Assembly: GCA_015688915.1 (NCBI GenBank)
Contig: JAATGX010000164.1
Span: 1-14,805 of the forward strand
Source of the DNA: Desulfuromonadales bacterium
GTDB lineage: Bacteria > Desulfobacterota > Desulfuromonadia > Geobacterales > Pseudopelobacteraceae
Direction of reading: 5' to 3'
DNA length: 14,805 nucleotides
Position 1 is the stretch's first letter. Each line of letters starts with the position of its first letter. This document shows positions 1-6,618 of the stretch, one piece after another. A model generated the notes under the pieces. It had not been told where the DNA came from. It did no database searches and saw only the letters and a list, made by a program, of their open reading frames with translations. A program made the position numbers and the translations under genes.

Positions 1-262
1 TCTCCCCGTTGCTGGTCCGCTTGCCGTGGAAATCGGAGCCGTACCAACTGGCCAGCCCCTCCTGGACAAAACCCTCGTGGCTCGGGAGCGGTTGATAGCG
101 CTCGCCGTTGACCTCGTACGGCCGCTGCCACGCCTTGGGCCGGCGGCTGTCCGGCGTAGCGGCGACAGAGGCCTGTTTCGCGGCGCAGGCGGAGAGCAGG
201 CCGGCCAGCAGCAAGGAGGCGAGAAGATATATGGTTGTTCGCAGGGGGAATGTGACGGCCAT
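1..262 (-). CDS. rlpA: RlpA-family septal lipoprotein, 5' part only
   Basis: Reading the minus strand from an ATG at 262 gives 87 codons open to the window edge, so the 3' end is missing. Residues 1-25 form a lipoprotein signal peptide: an arginine at 8, a leucine-rich core, then the lipobox LSAC with Cys26 as the lipidated residue. The protein then runs into ASWYGSDFHGKRTSNGE (71-87), the characteristic opening of the RlpA double-psi beta-barrel; His79 lies in the conserved FHG. Known family members are outer-membrane lipoproteins that cleave denuded glycan strands at the septum, often with a C-terminal SPOR domain; whether one is present cannot be seen. No clear Shine-Dalgarno precedes the ATG; a TTG lies 12 codons upstream in frame, but the ATG gives the better signal peptide. 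The family call is firm; enzymatic activity is inferred from the family. Confidence 0.85.
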   Translation of the reverse strand, partial: MAVTFPLRTTIYLLASLLLAGLLSACAAKQASVAATPDSRRPKAWQRPYEVNGERYQPLPSHEGFVQEGLASWYGSDFHGKRTSNGE

Positions 263-324
263 TGGCGCGATTGTAAGACAGAACCGGGGACAGGGCAATG
301 GAAGAATAAATCCCGAAGGGCATA

Positions 325-369
325 CCCGGCTCCCCGCCACTCCCTTGTCAAGGGGGGTGGAGAGCCGGG
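325..369. other. long GC-rich hairpin between rlpA and the exported-protein gene
   Basis: CCCGGCTC at 325-332 is the exact reverse complement of GAGCCGGG at 362-369, and the inner CCAC (337-340) pairs with GTGG (357-360), giving a long, very stable stem. A second small hairpin, GCCCG/CGGGC with a four-base loop, follows at 381-394. The position, 67 bases past the stop of the minus-strand gene ending at 437, suits a transcription terminator. On the minus strand, however, the stem is followed by only a mixed TTTATTCTT tract some 16 bases further on and not by an immediate T run. It could act as a Rho-independent-like pause, an mRNA 3'-end stabiliser, or a dispersed palindromic repeat. Confidence 0.45.
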
Positions 370-436
370 GGTTCAGGAATGCCCGGTTACGGGCCTAAAG
401 GCGGAGGCAGGATTGACAGCCAGACGTTACGCGCGC

Positions 437-976
437 TCAATCCCGACCGTGCCGTTCACCCCGGTCGTGGCGGCGGTCATCCCTCCCCTCGTGCCTCTCG
501 TCCCTGCGCGGCTCTCTCCACTGCTCGCGACCGGCCATGAAGTGCCGGCCACGGTAGTGATCCCGGTCGCGCCGGTAGATGTCGTACTCCGCGTTGCGAT
601 AGGCGCGTATCCTGTCGATCTGGTACCTGCGGAGAGACGGCGGCAGGCTGCGGCGGCCTACGACCACCCACGGCCCACGGCTGGTGGACGCCCTGAGCCA
701 GGCCCCGTTGCGGAAGACGTAATAGGAGGTGCCCACGTAGAACAGATCATAGGGCACCCCCACGGCCACGTAAAAACCGAGCGCTTGGGGGAAAACGAAA
801 TTGACGTCCTCATCGATGCGTACCACGGGGGGTGGTGCAACCGGGCCTGAGACGACGACCTGCCGGGGCTGATCGCCCAGGTGAAGGTTCAGGTCCACCC
901 CGATGTTGCCGGCGTGGGCGGCCGATGCGGCGAGCGTCAGGATAAGGGCAAGTTTCCAGGTCAGGCGGTGCTTCAT
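437..976 (-). CDS. small exported protein with basic/acidic tail, riboswitch-controlled
   Basis: 179 residues. Residues 1-22 are a classical Sec signal peptide (basic start, hydrophobic core, cleavage expected after AHA). The mature part begins with a short beta-like stretch (VDLNLHLGD) and a proline-rich linker (VAPPPVV). It then has an aromatic, valine-rich region (about residues 58-105) resembling the small exported proteins of Geobacter and relatives that have no assigned function. The last 60 residues are dominated by Arg, Asp, Glu and His, a strongly charged and probably disordered tail. The ATG at 976 follows a strong GAGGAGG site, so the start is secure. The gene stands alone behind its own promoter and a GEMM-I riboswitch (1056-1145), so its level should follow a cyclic dinucleotide. 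That suggests a surface, biofilm or extracellular role, which is inference. Confidence 0.85.
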   Translation of the reverse strand: MKHRLTWKLALILTLAASAAHAGNIGVDLNLHLGDQPRQVVVSGPVAPPPVVRIDEDVNFVFPQALGFYVAVGVPYDLFYVGTSYYVFRNGAWLRASTSRGPWVVVGRRSLPPSLRRYQIDRIRAYRNAEYDIYRRDRDHYRGRHFMAGREQWREPRRDERHEGRDDRRHDRGERHGRD

Positions 977-1055
977 TGTTGTTCCTCCTCATCGATATTT
1001 TTTCCCCAATCCCGGATTCCGCCCCGGAAACAGAACAGCCGGGGCCGGATATCGT

Positions 1056-1145
1056 GTGATATTTCGGCAACCCGGCTGTCTCGATGAGACCCTGTAGGCT
1101 TTCCGCCCCATCCTCGCGGATGGTTGAGTAGTATCGTTTATCATC
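1056..1145 (-). promoter_or_regulatory. GEMM-I class cyclic-dinucleotide riboswitch aptamer
   Basis: Read on the minus strand, the 5' leader of the gene at 437-976 has the ordered hallmarks of the GEMM-I aptamer. A CCATCC stem closed by a GCGA (GNRA) tetraloop lies at 1108-1123. It is followed by GGGGCGGAAAGCC at 1097-1109 (family: GGGACGCAAAGCC). A short second arm, GGTCTC/GAGAC, comes next, and then ACAGCCGGGTTGCCGA at 1064-1079 (family: AGCC-GGG-TTACCGA). The outer helix can form between TGATA at 1139-1143 and TATCA at 1057-1061. GEMM-I RNAs bind c-di-GMP; a subclass common in Geobacter binds 3',3'-cGAMP, depending on one base near the 5' side of the junction (position 20 of the Vibrio Vc2 RNA). 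The junction here differs in length, so I cannot assign that base or the ligand. Confidence 0.85.
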
Positions 1146-1171
1146 TGGGTATGGAGATTATGATGGCCCGT

Positions 1172-1200
1172 AATGTAGCACGGAGCCCGCCGGATGTCAA
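1172..1200 (-). promoter_or_regulatory. sigma-70-type promoter for the riboswitch transcript
   Basis: On the minus strand a perfect -35 TTGACA (1195-1200) is separated by 17 bases from TACATT (1172-1177), a good -10. Transcription would begin near 1165, about 20 bases before the GEMM aptamer. The promoter begins 16 bases after the ftsH stop codon, so the exported-protein gene is its own transcription unit, although read-through from ftsH is possible because no terminator is visible between them. Confidence 0.8.
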
Positions 1201-1216
1201 CTTGCGCCCCTTCCGC

Positions 1217-3061
1217 TTATCCGCCGATGATCTCGTCAACCCGCGCCCCGTCAAGGGTTTCCTCTTCCTGCAACGCCGCGGCCAACCGGTCCAGCTTGGA
1301 CCGGTTGGCTGAAAGGAGCCCCTCGGCGCGCTGCTCGGCCCTGCGGACAAAGGCGGCGATCTCCTGGTCGATACGCCAGGCCATGGCCTCGGAAAAGGTC
1401 TTTTCCGCGGCCAGCTTCATCCCCAGAAAAGGCTGTTCCTCGCCCCGGCTGAAGGTCATGGGGCCTACCTTGTCGCTCATGCCCCACTGGCAGACCATCT
1501 TCTCCGCCAGGTCGGTCACCTGCTTCAGGTCATTCTGGGCGCCGGTGGACACCTCACCGAACACCAGCCGCTCCGCCACCCGGCCGCCCATGGCCACCAC
1601 CAGGCGCTTTTCCAGGTAACTCAGGGGATAGTGGTAGCGGTCGTCCTCGGGAAGTTGTTGGGTGACCCCCAACGCCATGCCGCGGGGGATGATGGTCACC
1701 TTGTGGATCGGGTCGGTACCGGGAAGCAGCCGGGCCGCCAGGGTGTGGCCGGCCTCGTGATAGGCGGTGACCCGTTTTTCCTCGGGCGAGATGAACATCT
1801 TGCGCTCGCCCCCCATCAGGATCTTGTCCTTGGCTTTTTCCAGGTGCTCCATGCCGACCGTGTCCGCCCCCTCCCGCGATGCCAGGATGGCCGCCTCGTT
1901 GACCAGGTTTTCCAGGTCGGCGCCGGTCATGCCGGGGGTGCCCCGGGCAACCACCCCCAGGTCGATCCCCTCGGCCAGGGCGATCTTAGCCACATTTACC
2001 AGGAGGATCTTCTCCCGGTCGCGCCAGTCGGGGCGCTCGATCACCACGTGCCGGTCGAAGCGGCCGGGGCGCAGCAGGGCCGGGTCGAGCACGTCGGGCC
2101 GGTTGGTGGCGGCAATGACGATCACCTCCTGGTGCTGGTCGAAACCGTCCATCTCGGACAGGAGCTGGTTCAAGGTCTGCTCCCGCTCGTCGTGGCCGCC
2201 GCCGAAGCCCGCTCCCCGGCTGCGCCCCACCGCGTCCAGCTCGTCGATGAAGATGATGCTGGGGGCGGCCTTCTTGGCGTTGGTGAACAGGTCGCGCACC
2301 CGGCTGGCGCCGACTCCGACGAACATCTCGATAAACTGGGAGGCGGAGATGCTGAAGAAAGTCACCCCAGCCTCACCCGCCACGGCCCGCGCCATCAGCG
2401 TCTTGCCGGTACCGGGCGGGCCGACCAGGAGCACCCCCTTGGGCACCTTGCCGCCGATCCGCTCGAACTGTTTCGGATTCCGCAGGTAATCGACGATCTC
2501 CTTCAGCTCCAGCTTGCTGTTTTCCAGGCCGGCCACATCATCGAAAGTGACCTCGACCTTCTCCTGCGTCGTGTAGGTACGGGCGCCGGAGCGGGAAAAG
2601 CCGCCCAGCATCCCGCCCGGCCCCTGGTTACGCAACGCCCGTGTCCCGAACCACCAGATGCCGATGATGATCAGCCATGGGGCCACGTAGATCAAGGCGT
2701 TGACCATGGCCGACGATTCCGTGGACAGAGCCGTGACCTCCACCTTGTGGCTCGACAGATCCGGCATCAGGGTCGGATCGCTTATGGCCGGTATGACGGT
2801 GCCGAAACCAGCCACATCCCGCACTACCGCCTTCCCCTGAACCTGTTCGCTCACCTTGGTCCTGGCCCGGAACTCGCCCGTTATGATCGGCCCCTTGATC
2901 CTGACCTGCTTGATGTTGTCGGCCGCCAGCTCCGCCCGGAAGCGGCTGTAGCTGATCTCCGCCGTCTGGATATTCTGCTGCGCAAACAGGGCGAACAGCA
3001 CATTCGCCAGCAAGATGGCCACCATGACGACAATCCACGGCCTCCAACTGAATTCCCCCAT
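1217..3061 (-). CDS. ftsH: FtsH, membrane-anchored ATP-dependent zinc metalloprotease
   Basis: 614 residues. A transmembrane helix (9-27), a periplasmic segment and a second helix (about 119-141) place the catalytic part in the cytoplasm. The AAA+ module has Walker A GPPGTGKT (214-221), Walker B FIDELD (271-276) and the second region of homology ATNRPDVLDPALLRPGRFDR with arginine fingers near 331 and 334. The protease has HEAGH (435-439), and Asp511 in the NDLKQ motif is the likely third zinc ligand. The family forms hexamers that degrade misfolded membrane proteins and short-lived regulators. The ATG at 3061 is preferred because GAGG lies about nine bases upstream; a GTG at 3076 overlaps that site. 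The C-terminus stops just after the protease helices, without the long polar tail of many FtsH proteins. The gene stands alone, not next to tilS, hpt or folP, so it may be an accessory paralogue. Confidence 0.96.
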   Translation of the reverse strand: MGEFSWRPWIVVMVAILLANVLFALFAQQNIQTAEISYSRFRAELAADNIKQVRIKGPIITGEFRARTKVSEQVQGKAVVRDVAGFGTVIPAISDPTLMPDLSSHKVEVTALSTESSAMVNALIYVAPWLIIIGIWWFGTRALRNQGPGGMLGGFSRSGARTYTTQEKVEVTFDDVAGLENSKLELKEIVDYLRNPKQFERIGGKVPKGVLLVGPPGTGKTLMARAVAGEAGVTFFSISASQFIEMFVGVGASRVRDLFTNAKKAAPSIIFIDELDAVGRSRGAGFGGGHDEREQTLNQLLSEMDGFDQHQEVIVIAATNRPDVLDPALLRPGRFDRHVVIERPDWRDREKILLVNVAKIALAEGIDLGVVARGTPGMTGADLENLVNEAAILASREGADTVGMEHLEKAKDKILMGGERKMFISPEEKRVTAYHEAGHTLAARLLPGTDPIHKVTIIPRGMALGVTQQLPEDDRYHYPLSYLEKRLVVAMGGRVAERLVFGEVSTGAQNDLKQVTDLAEKMVCQWGMSDKVGPMTFSRGEEQPFLGMKLAAEKTFSEAMAWRIDQEIAAFVRRAEQRAEGLLSANRSKLDRLAAALQEEETLDGARVDEIIGG

Positions 3062-3196
3062 GGGGCCACACCTCACTCATTAAGCTGACCTTCGGTTGAA
3101 AGTGTATCGTAACCAATGGATTTGACAAGGTGAGCAACGGCGTGAGCCGGGGTTGACATAAAAAATGCCACACCATCCCTTTGGCGCGAAAATTGG

Positions 3197-3204
3197 GGTA
3201 TACT
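3197..3204 (+). promoter_or_regulatory. candidate -10 of the pirin promoter
   Basis: A TATACT hexamer at 3199-3204 lies 110 bases before the pirin ATG in the divergent 252-base gap between ftsH and pirin. A -35 at normal spacing is poor (TCCCTT), and the perfect TTGACA at 3153-3158 is 40 bases upstream, too far to pair with it. An activator may therefore be needed. Nothing else convincing was found in this gap. Confidence 0.3.
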
Positions 3205-3313
3205 AAGATCATTTATTCCATCATGCCAGGTAACGGGAAGGGGCATATGTCTGCCCGTATCTATCGCCGTGGCACGTATGAATGAAACCTGAATCCATCA
3301 AGGAGTGACGACC

Positions 3314-4222
3314 ATGAGCATCCGCCGCATCGCCAAGATCTTCAAGAGCCGCCCCACCATCGAGGGGGCCGGGGTGCATCTGAAACGGGCCTTCGGTTAT
3401 TCGCAGGTCCCGCAGTTCGATCCGTTTCTGATGCTGGACGACTTCCACACCGCCAATCCGGCCGAATACCTGCCCGGTTTTCCCTGGCATCCCCACCGGG
3501 GGATCGAGACCATCACCTACGTGCTGGAAGGGGTCGTGGAGCATGGGGACAGCATGGGCAACAAGGGGGTGATCACCCCCGGTGATGTGCAGTGGATGAC
3601 CGCCGGCAGCGGTATCATCCATCAGGAGATGCCCAAGGAGAGTCCCACCGGGATGATGTGGGGTTTTCAGTTCTGGGCCAACCTGCCGGCACGCCACAAG
3701 ATGATGCCCCCCCGCTATCGTGATGTGAAGGCCGCCGACATTCCCTTGGTAAAGCTGGATTCCGGGGTGAAGATCAAGGTTGTCTGCGGCGAAGTGGCCG
3801 GCGTGCAGGGCCCGGTGCGGGACATCGTCATCGACCCGGAATTGCTGGATGTGGCAATACCGGCGGGGACTACCTTCACCCACCGGGTACAGGCCGGCCA
3901 TACGGCAATCGCCTACATCCTGGACGGAGAGGGGCACTTCGATGACCGCCGCGACGCCTTTGCCTATGAGATGGAGGGCTCGGGCTGGACGGATATCACC
4001 CGGAGTTGCCTCTGCGGGCCGGAAACCATTGTGCTCTACGAACGTGACGGCAATGACGTGACCATCGTGGCCGGGGAAAAGCCGGTGCGCTTCCTGTTCA
4101 TCGCGGGGATGCCGCTGAACGAGCCGGTCGCCTGGTACGGGCCGGTTGTCATGAATACGCAGGATGAGTTGCGGACAGCCTTTGAGGAATACGCCAAAGG
4201 GACGTTTGTCAAACACGGATAG
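3314..4222 (+). CDS. pirin-family cupin protein
   Basis: 302 residues, the usual length for bacterial pirin with an N- and a C-terminal cupin barrel. The N-terminal metal site is complete: PWHPHRG contributes His59 and His61, and IIHQE contributes His103 and Glu105, matching the iron ligands of human pirin. Bacterial pirins are cytoplasmic; some (YhhW) show quercetin 2,3-dioxygenase activity and others bind metabolic enzymes, so the substrate cannot be given. The ATG at 3314 sits eight bases after AGGAG (3301-3305); the in-frame GTG at 3305 overlaps that ribosome site and is rejected. The gene converges on the sensor kinase gene, with 32 bases between stop codons and no clear terminator. Confidence 0.93.
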   Translation: MSIRRIAKIFKSRPTIEGAGVHLKRAFGYSQVPQFDPFLMLDDFHTANPAEYLPGFPWHPHRGIETITYVLEGVVEHGDSMGNKGVITPGDVQWMTAGSGIIHQEMPKESPTGMMWGFQFWANLPARHKMMPPRYRDVKAADIPLVKLDSGVKIKVVCGEVAGVQGPVRDIVIDPELLDVAIPAGTTFTHRVQAGHTAIAYILDGEGHFDDRRDAFAYEMEGSGWTDITRSCLCGPETIVLYERDGNDVTIVAGEKPVRFLFIAGMPLNEPVAWYGPVVMNTQDELRTAFEEYAKGTFVKHG

Positions 4223-4254
4223 GGAGGGGGGTGCCTGGGACAACGAGAGGCGAT

Positions 4255-6333
4255 TCAGACAGGGATATCCGGCGGGCCGCCCGCGGCGGACCGGCCGAGC
4301 ACCCGCTCCATGGCAAGCGTCAAAGCCGATTTTGAAACCGGCTTCGAGATATAATCGTCCATGCCGGCATCCAGGCAGCGCTCGCGGTCGCCGGCCATGG
4401 CGTTGGCGGTCATGGCGACGATGGGTGTGCGGCGACGCCCGCTTGACGCCTCCATCTCCCTGACGATCCTGGTCGCCTCGAACCCATCCAGGACCGGCAT
4501 CTGGACGTCCATGAACACCAGATCATAGGGTTGCTCCGTTATCATTTGAACTGCCTCCCGGCCATTCTGGGCAATATCCGCATCGCACTGGAAAAAGCGC
4601 GACAGCATCCGTTGCATGATCGTCTGATTGATCAGATTATCCTCGACAATCAGGACCCGCCGGGAGGACAGCCGCACGTCTTCCTTACCTTCGGGTATCC
4701 CGTCCGCATCGGCCATCGGCGCATCGGCACTCTCAGCGCCGCTCCAGGGGAGAAACTGAAGCCTGAACTTGAAAATCGAACCCTGACCCGATTCGGATTC
4801 GACGCCGATCGCCCCCCCCATCAGCCGGACCAGGTTCTTGGCAATGGAGAGCCCCAGGCCGGTGCCGCCGAATTCCCGCGTCAAAGAGGAATCTATCTGC
4901 GAGAAGCTTCTGAACAGGGCCGCCTGGTCTTCCCGCGAGATGCCTATCCCGGTGTCGCTGACGGCAAATTCGACCGTCACCTTCTCCGGATCGTTGCCGT
5001 CCTCGCACCGTGCCACCCGCACCAGCACGCTCCCCTTTAAGGTAAACTTGACCGCGTTGTTTACCAGGTTCAGCAGCACCTGCCGAAGTCTGACCGGATC
5101 CCCGGTCACCAGCACGGGAAGTTCGGTGATAAATTGATACGAAAGCGTAATCCCTTTTGCGTCAGCCACCGGCTTCAACAGCGAGCACACGCCATCGACA
5201 ACATCGTGCAGGCTGAGCTTTGTGTTGGTCAGCTTCATCTTGCCGGCCTCGACCTTGGAGAGATCGAGGATGTCGTTGATAAGCGTTGTCAGCGAGGCGG
5301 CGCTCTTTAAAATGATATCGGCATATTCCCGCTGCTCCCGGGTAAGTTCGGTTGCCGCGAGCAGTTGGGCCACGCCGGCGATACCGTTCATCGGGGTCCG
5401 GATCTCATGGCTCATGTTGGCAAGGAACCTTCCTTTTGCCACACTGGCGGCCTCCACCCGCTGCATGGCTTCGTACAGCGCCAGCTCCGCCATCTTCCTC
5501 TGGGTGATGTCGGAGTTGGTCCCCCTGACCCCGAGGAACTGGCCGTCCGGTCCGTAGATGGAACGGCAGGCGTGTTCGAGCCACCTTATGTCGCCCTGCT
5601 TGGTGATGATCCTGAATTCCAGGTGCATCGGCCCGGTCTCCGGCTCGGTATTGGCGTCGTGGCGCCGCGAGGCATGTTCGCGCCAGAGTCCACGGTCCTC
5701 CTCGTGGATCATCTTGTTGACCTGCTCGGGATCCCGGGCGATCTCGGCGGGGGTATAACCGGTGATGGCCTCGCAGGCCGGCGAGGAGTACGCCATGGTG
5801 CCGTCCGGCATCCTCCAGAAGATCCAGTCGGTGGCAAAGTCGGACATGGTCTGGAACAGAGCCCTGTTCTTCTCCAGTTCCGCCTTGCGCGCATACAGCA
5901 TCAGCATCATGCGGTCAAAGGCCTCGGCCAGCGACTGGATCTCGTCGCCGGTATTGAGCCTGAGCGGCTTGAAGTCGGACTCGTCCTCCATCTCGCCGAT
6001 GGTCCTGGTCATCCGCACCAATGGGCCTGTCAGGTATTTCATCGTCCACCAGAGGCTACCGGTGATGACCAGGCCGAAACAGACCACCAGGAACCATACC
6101 TGGTTTTCCGCCTGGCGCAGCGGCCGGTACGCCTCCGCGGAAAGCGTTTCACTGCCGGAAGCGGCATGCCCCGCGCCGCTTGACCGCTGGTACTCGATGA
6201 TGGCTTCCCTGAAGCTGTCCGAATAGATCTTCAGGGAGACGAACATGGTGACCGGCGCCGTGGTAAAGAAGAGAAATATGACCGTCAGGACGATCTTGCC
6301 CCTCAGCGTTATGTTGAAACGCTCCCCGATCAT
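4255..6333 (-). CDS. hybrid sensor histidine kinase (HAMP-PAS-HisKA-HATPase-REC)
   Basis: 692 residues. Two transmembrane helices (about 12-34 and 79-101) flank a short periplasmic loop of about 44 residues, too small for a typical ligand-binding domain. Then come HAMP (102-150), a PAS domain with its C-terminal PAC motif (about 157-285), HisKA with the phosphorylated His309 in NMSHEIRTP, and HATPase_c with N-box LVNNAVKF (423-430), DTGIG (460-464) and GGTGLGLS (489-496). The receiver domain has acidic pair Glu564-Asp565, phosphoacceptor Asp609 and Lys664. Signals are probably sensed in the membrane or by PAS. No Hpt domain or output regulator lies beside it, so its partner is elsewhere. The ATG at 6333 puts TM1 right at the N-terminus; the frame stays open 67 codons further, but those residues look non-coding. 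A 12-codon ORF overlaps the start. Confidence 0.93.
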   Translation of the reverse strand: MIGERFNITLRGKIVLTVIFLFFTTAPVTMFVSLKIYSDSFREAIIEYQRSSGAGHAASGSETLSAEAYRPLRQAENQVWFLVVCFGLVITGSLWWTMKYLTGPLVRMTRTIGEMEDESDFKPLRLNTGDEIQSLAEAFDRMMLMLYARKAELEKNRALFQTMSDFATDWIFWRMPDGTMAYSSPACEAITGYTPAEIARDPEQVNKMIHEEDRGLWREHASRRHDANTEPETGPMHLEFRIITKQGDIRWLEHACRSIYGPDGQFLGVRGTNSDITQRKMAELALYEAMQRVEAASVAKGRFLANMSHEIRTPMNGIAGVAQLLAATELTREQREYADIILKSAASLTTLINDILDLSKVEAGKMKLTNTKLSLHDVVDGVCSLLKPVADAKGITLSYQFITELPVLVTGDPVRLRQVLLNLVNNAVKFTLKGSVLVRVARCEDGNDPEKVTVEFAVSDTGIGISREDQAALFRSFSQIDSSLTREFGGTGLGLSIAKNLVRLMGGAIGVESESGQGSIFKFRLQFLPWSGAESADAPMADADGIPEGKEDVRLSSRRVLIVEDNLINQTIMQRMLSRFFQCDADIAQNGREAVQMITEQPYDLVFMDVQMPVLDGFEATRIVREMEASSGRRRTPIVAMTANAMAGDRERCLDAGMDDYISKPVSKSALTLAMERVLGRSAAGGPPDIPV

Positions 6334-6368
6334 CGAGCCGCCACCTTGCCGTGTAACGGGTAGTGCAT
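6330..6368 (-). CDS. possible 12-residue leader ORF translationally coupled to the kinase
   Basis: The minus strand contains ATG CAC TAC CCG and so on, giving MHYPLHGKVAAR and a TGA stop at 6332-6330 that overlaps the kinase ATG as ATGA. A strong GAGGAG (6373-6378) lies four bases before this ATG, stronger than the AAGGTGG site of the kinase itself, which lies inside the leader ORF. The arrangement fits translational coupling or leader-based control of kinase level. No conserved attenuator codons (runs of one amino acid) are seen. It is too short to judge by coding statistics, so it may be chance. Confidence 0.35.
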   Translation of the reverse strand: MHYPLHGKVAAR

Positions 6369-6618
6369 TTTTCTCCTCGCCATGACATTCCCCAATTGTG
6401 CCGATGGGCCCGATCATTCGGCCCTGTCCACCATGGCAATGAAACCTTGTACCCAATTTGAACAGCCATGTACAGATGATTTCATCTTGAGCCGCACGTC
6501 TCGCGATTAGCACACCCTCATCAGTCTGCAACAAAAGTTTTTGCCGCTGATATCCGTCTGTAACACTCCCGTGCTACGGTTATTACAAACAATGACCATT
6601 GTGCACAGGGAGGAATTC

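Noticed and set aside
26..850. 274-codon plus-strand frame at the left edge
   Set aside because: It runs opposite the start of rlpA, an intergenic hairpin and the exported-protein gene, and its product is low-complexity.
1631..3088. 485-codon open frame on the plus strand opposite ftsH
   Set aside because: It lies entirely antisense to a gene with complete AAA+ and zinc-protease motifs. The product is a low-complexity Gly/His/Leu/Pro-rich string with no domain, as expected from the mirror frame of GC-rich DNA.
3221..4243. 340-codon minus-strand frame opposite pirin
   Set aside because: Antisense shadow of the pirin gene, which has intact metal ligands and a good ribosome site; the product is rich in His, Gly and Pro without recognisable motifs.
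6555..6595. Inverted TGTAA...TTACA around 6560-6590 as an operator for the chemoreceptor gene
   Set aside because: Only five bases per arm separated by 19 bases; too weak in an AT-rich divergent region to call a binding site.
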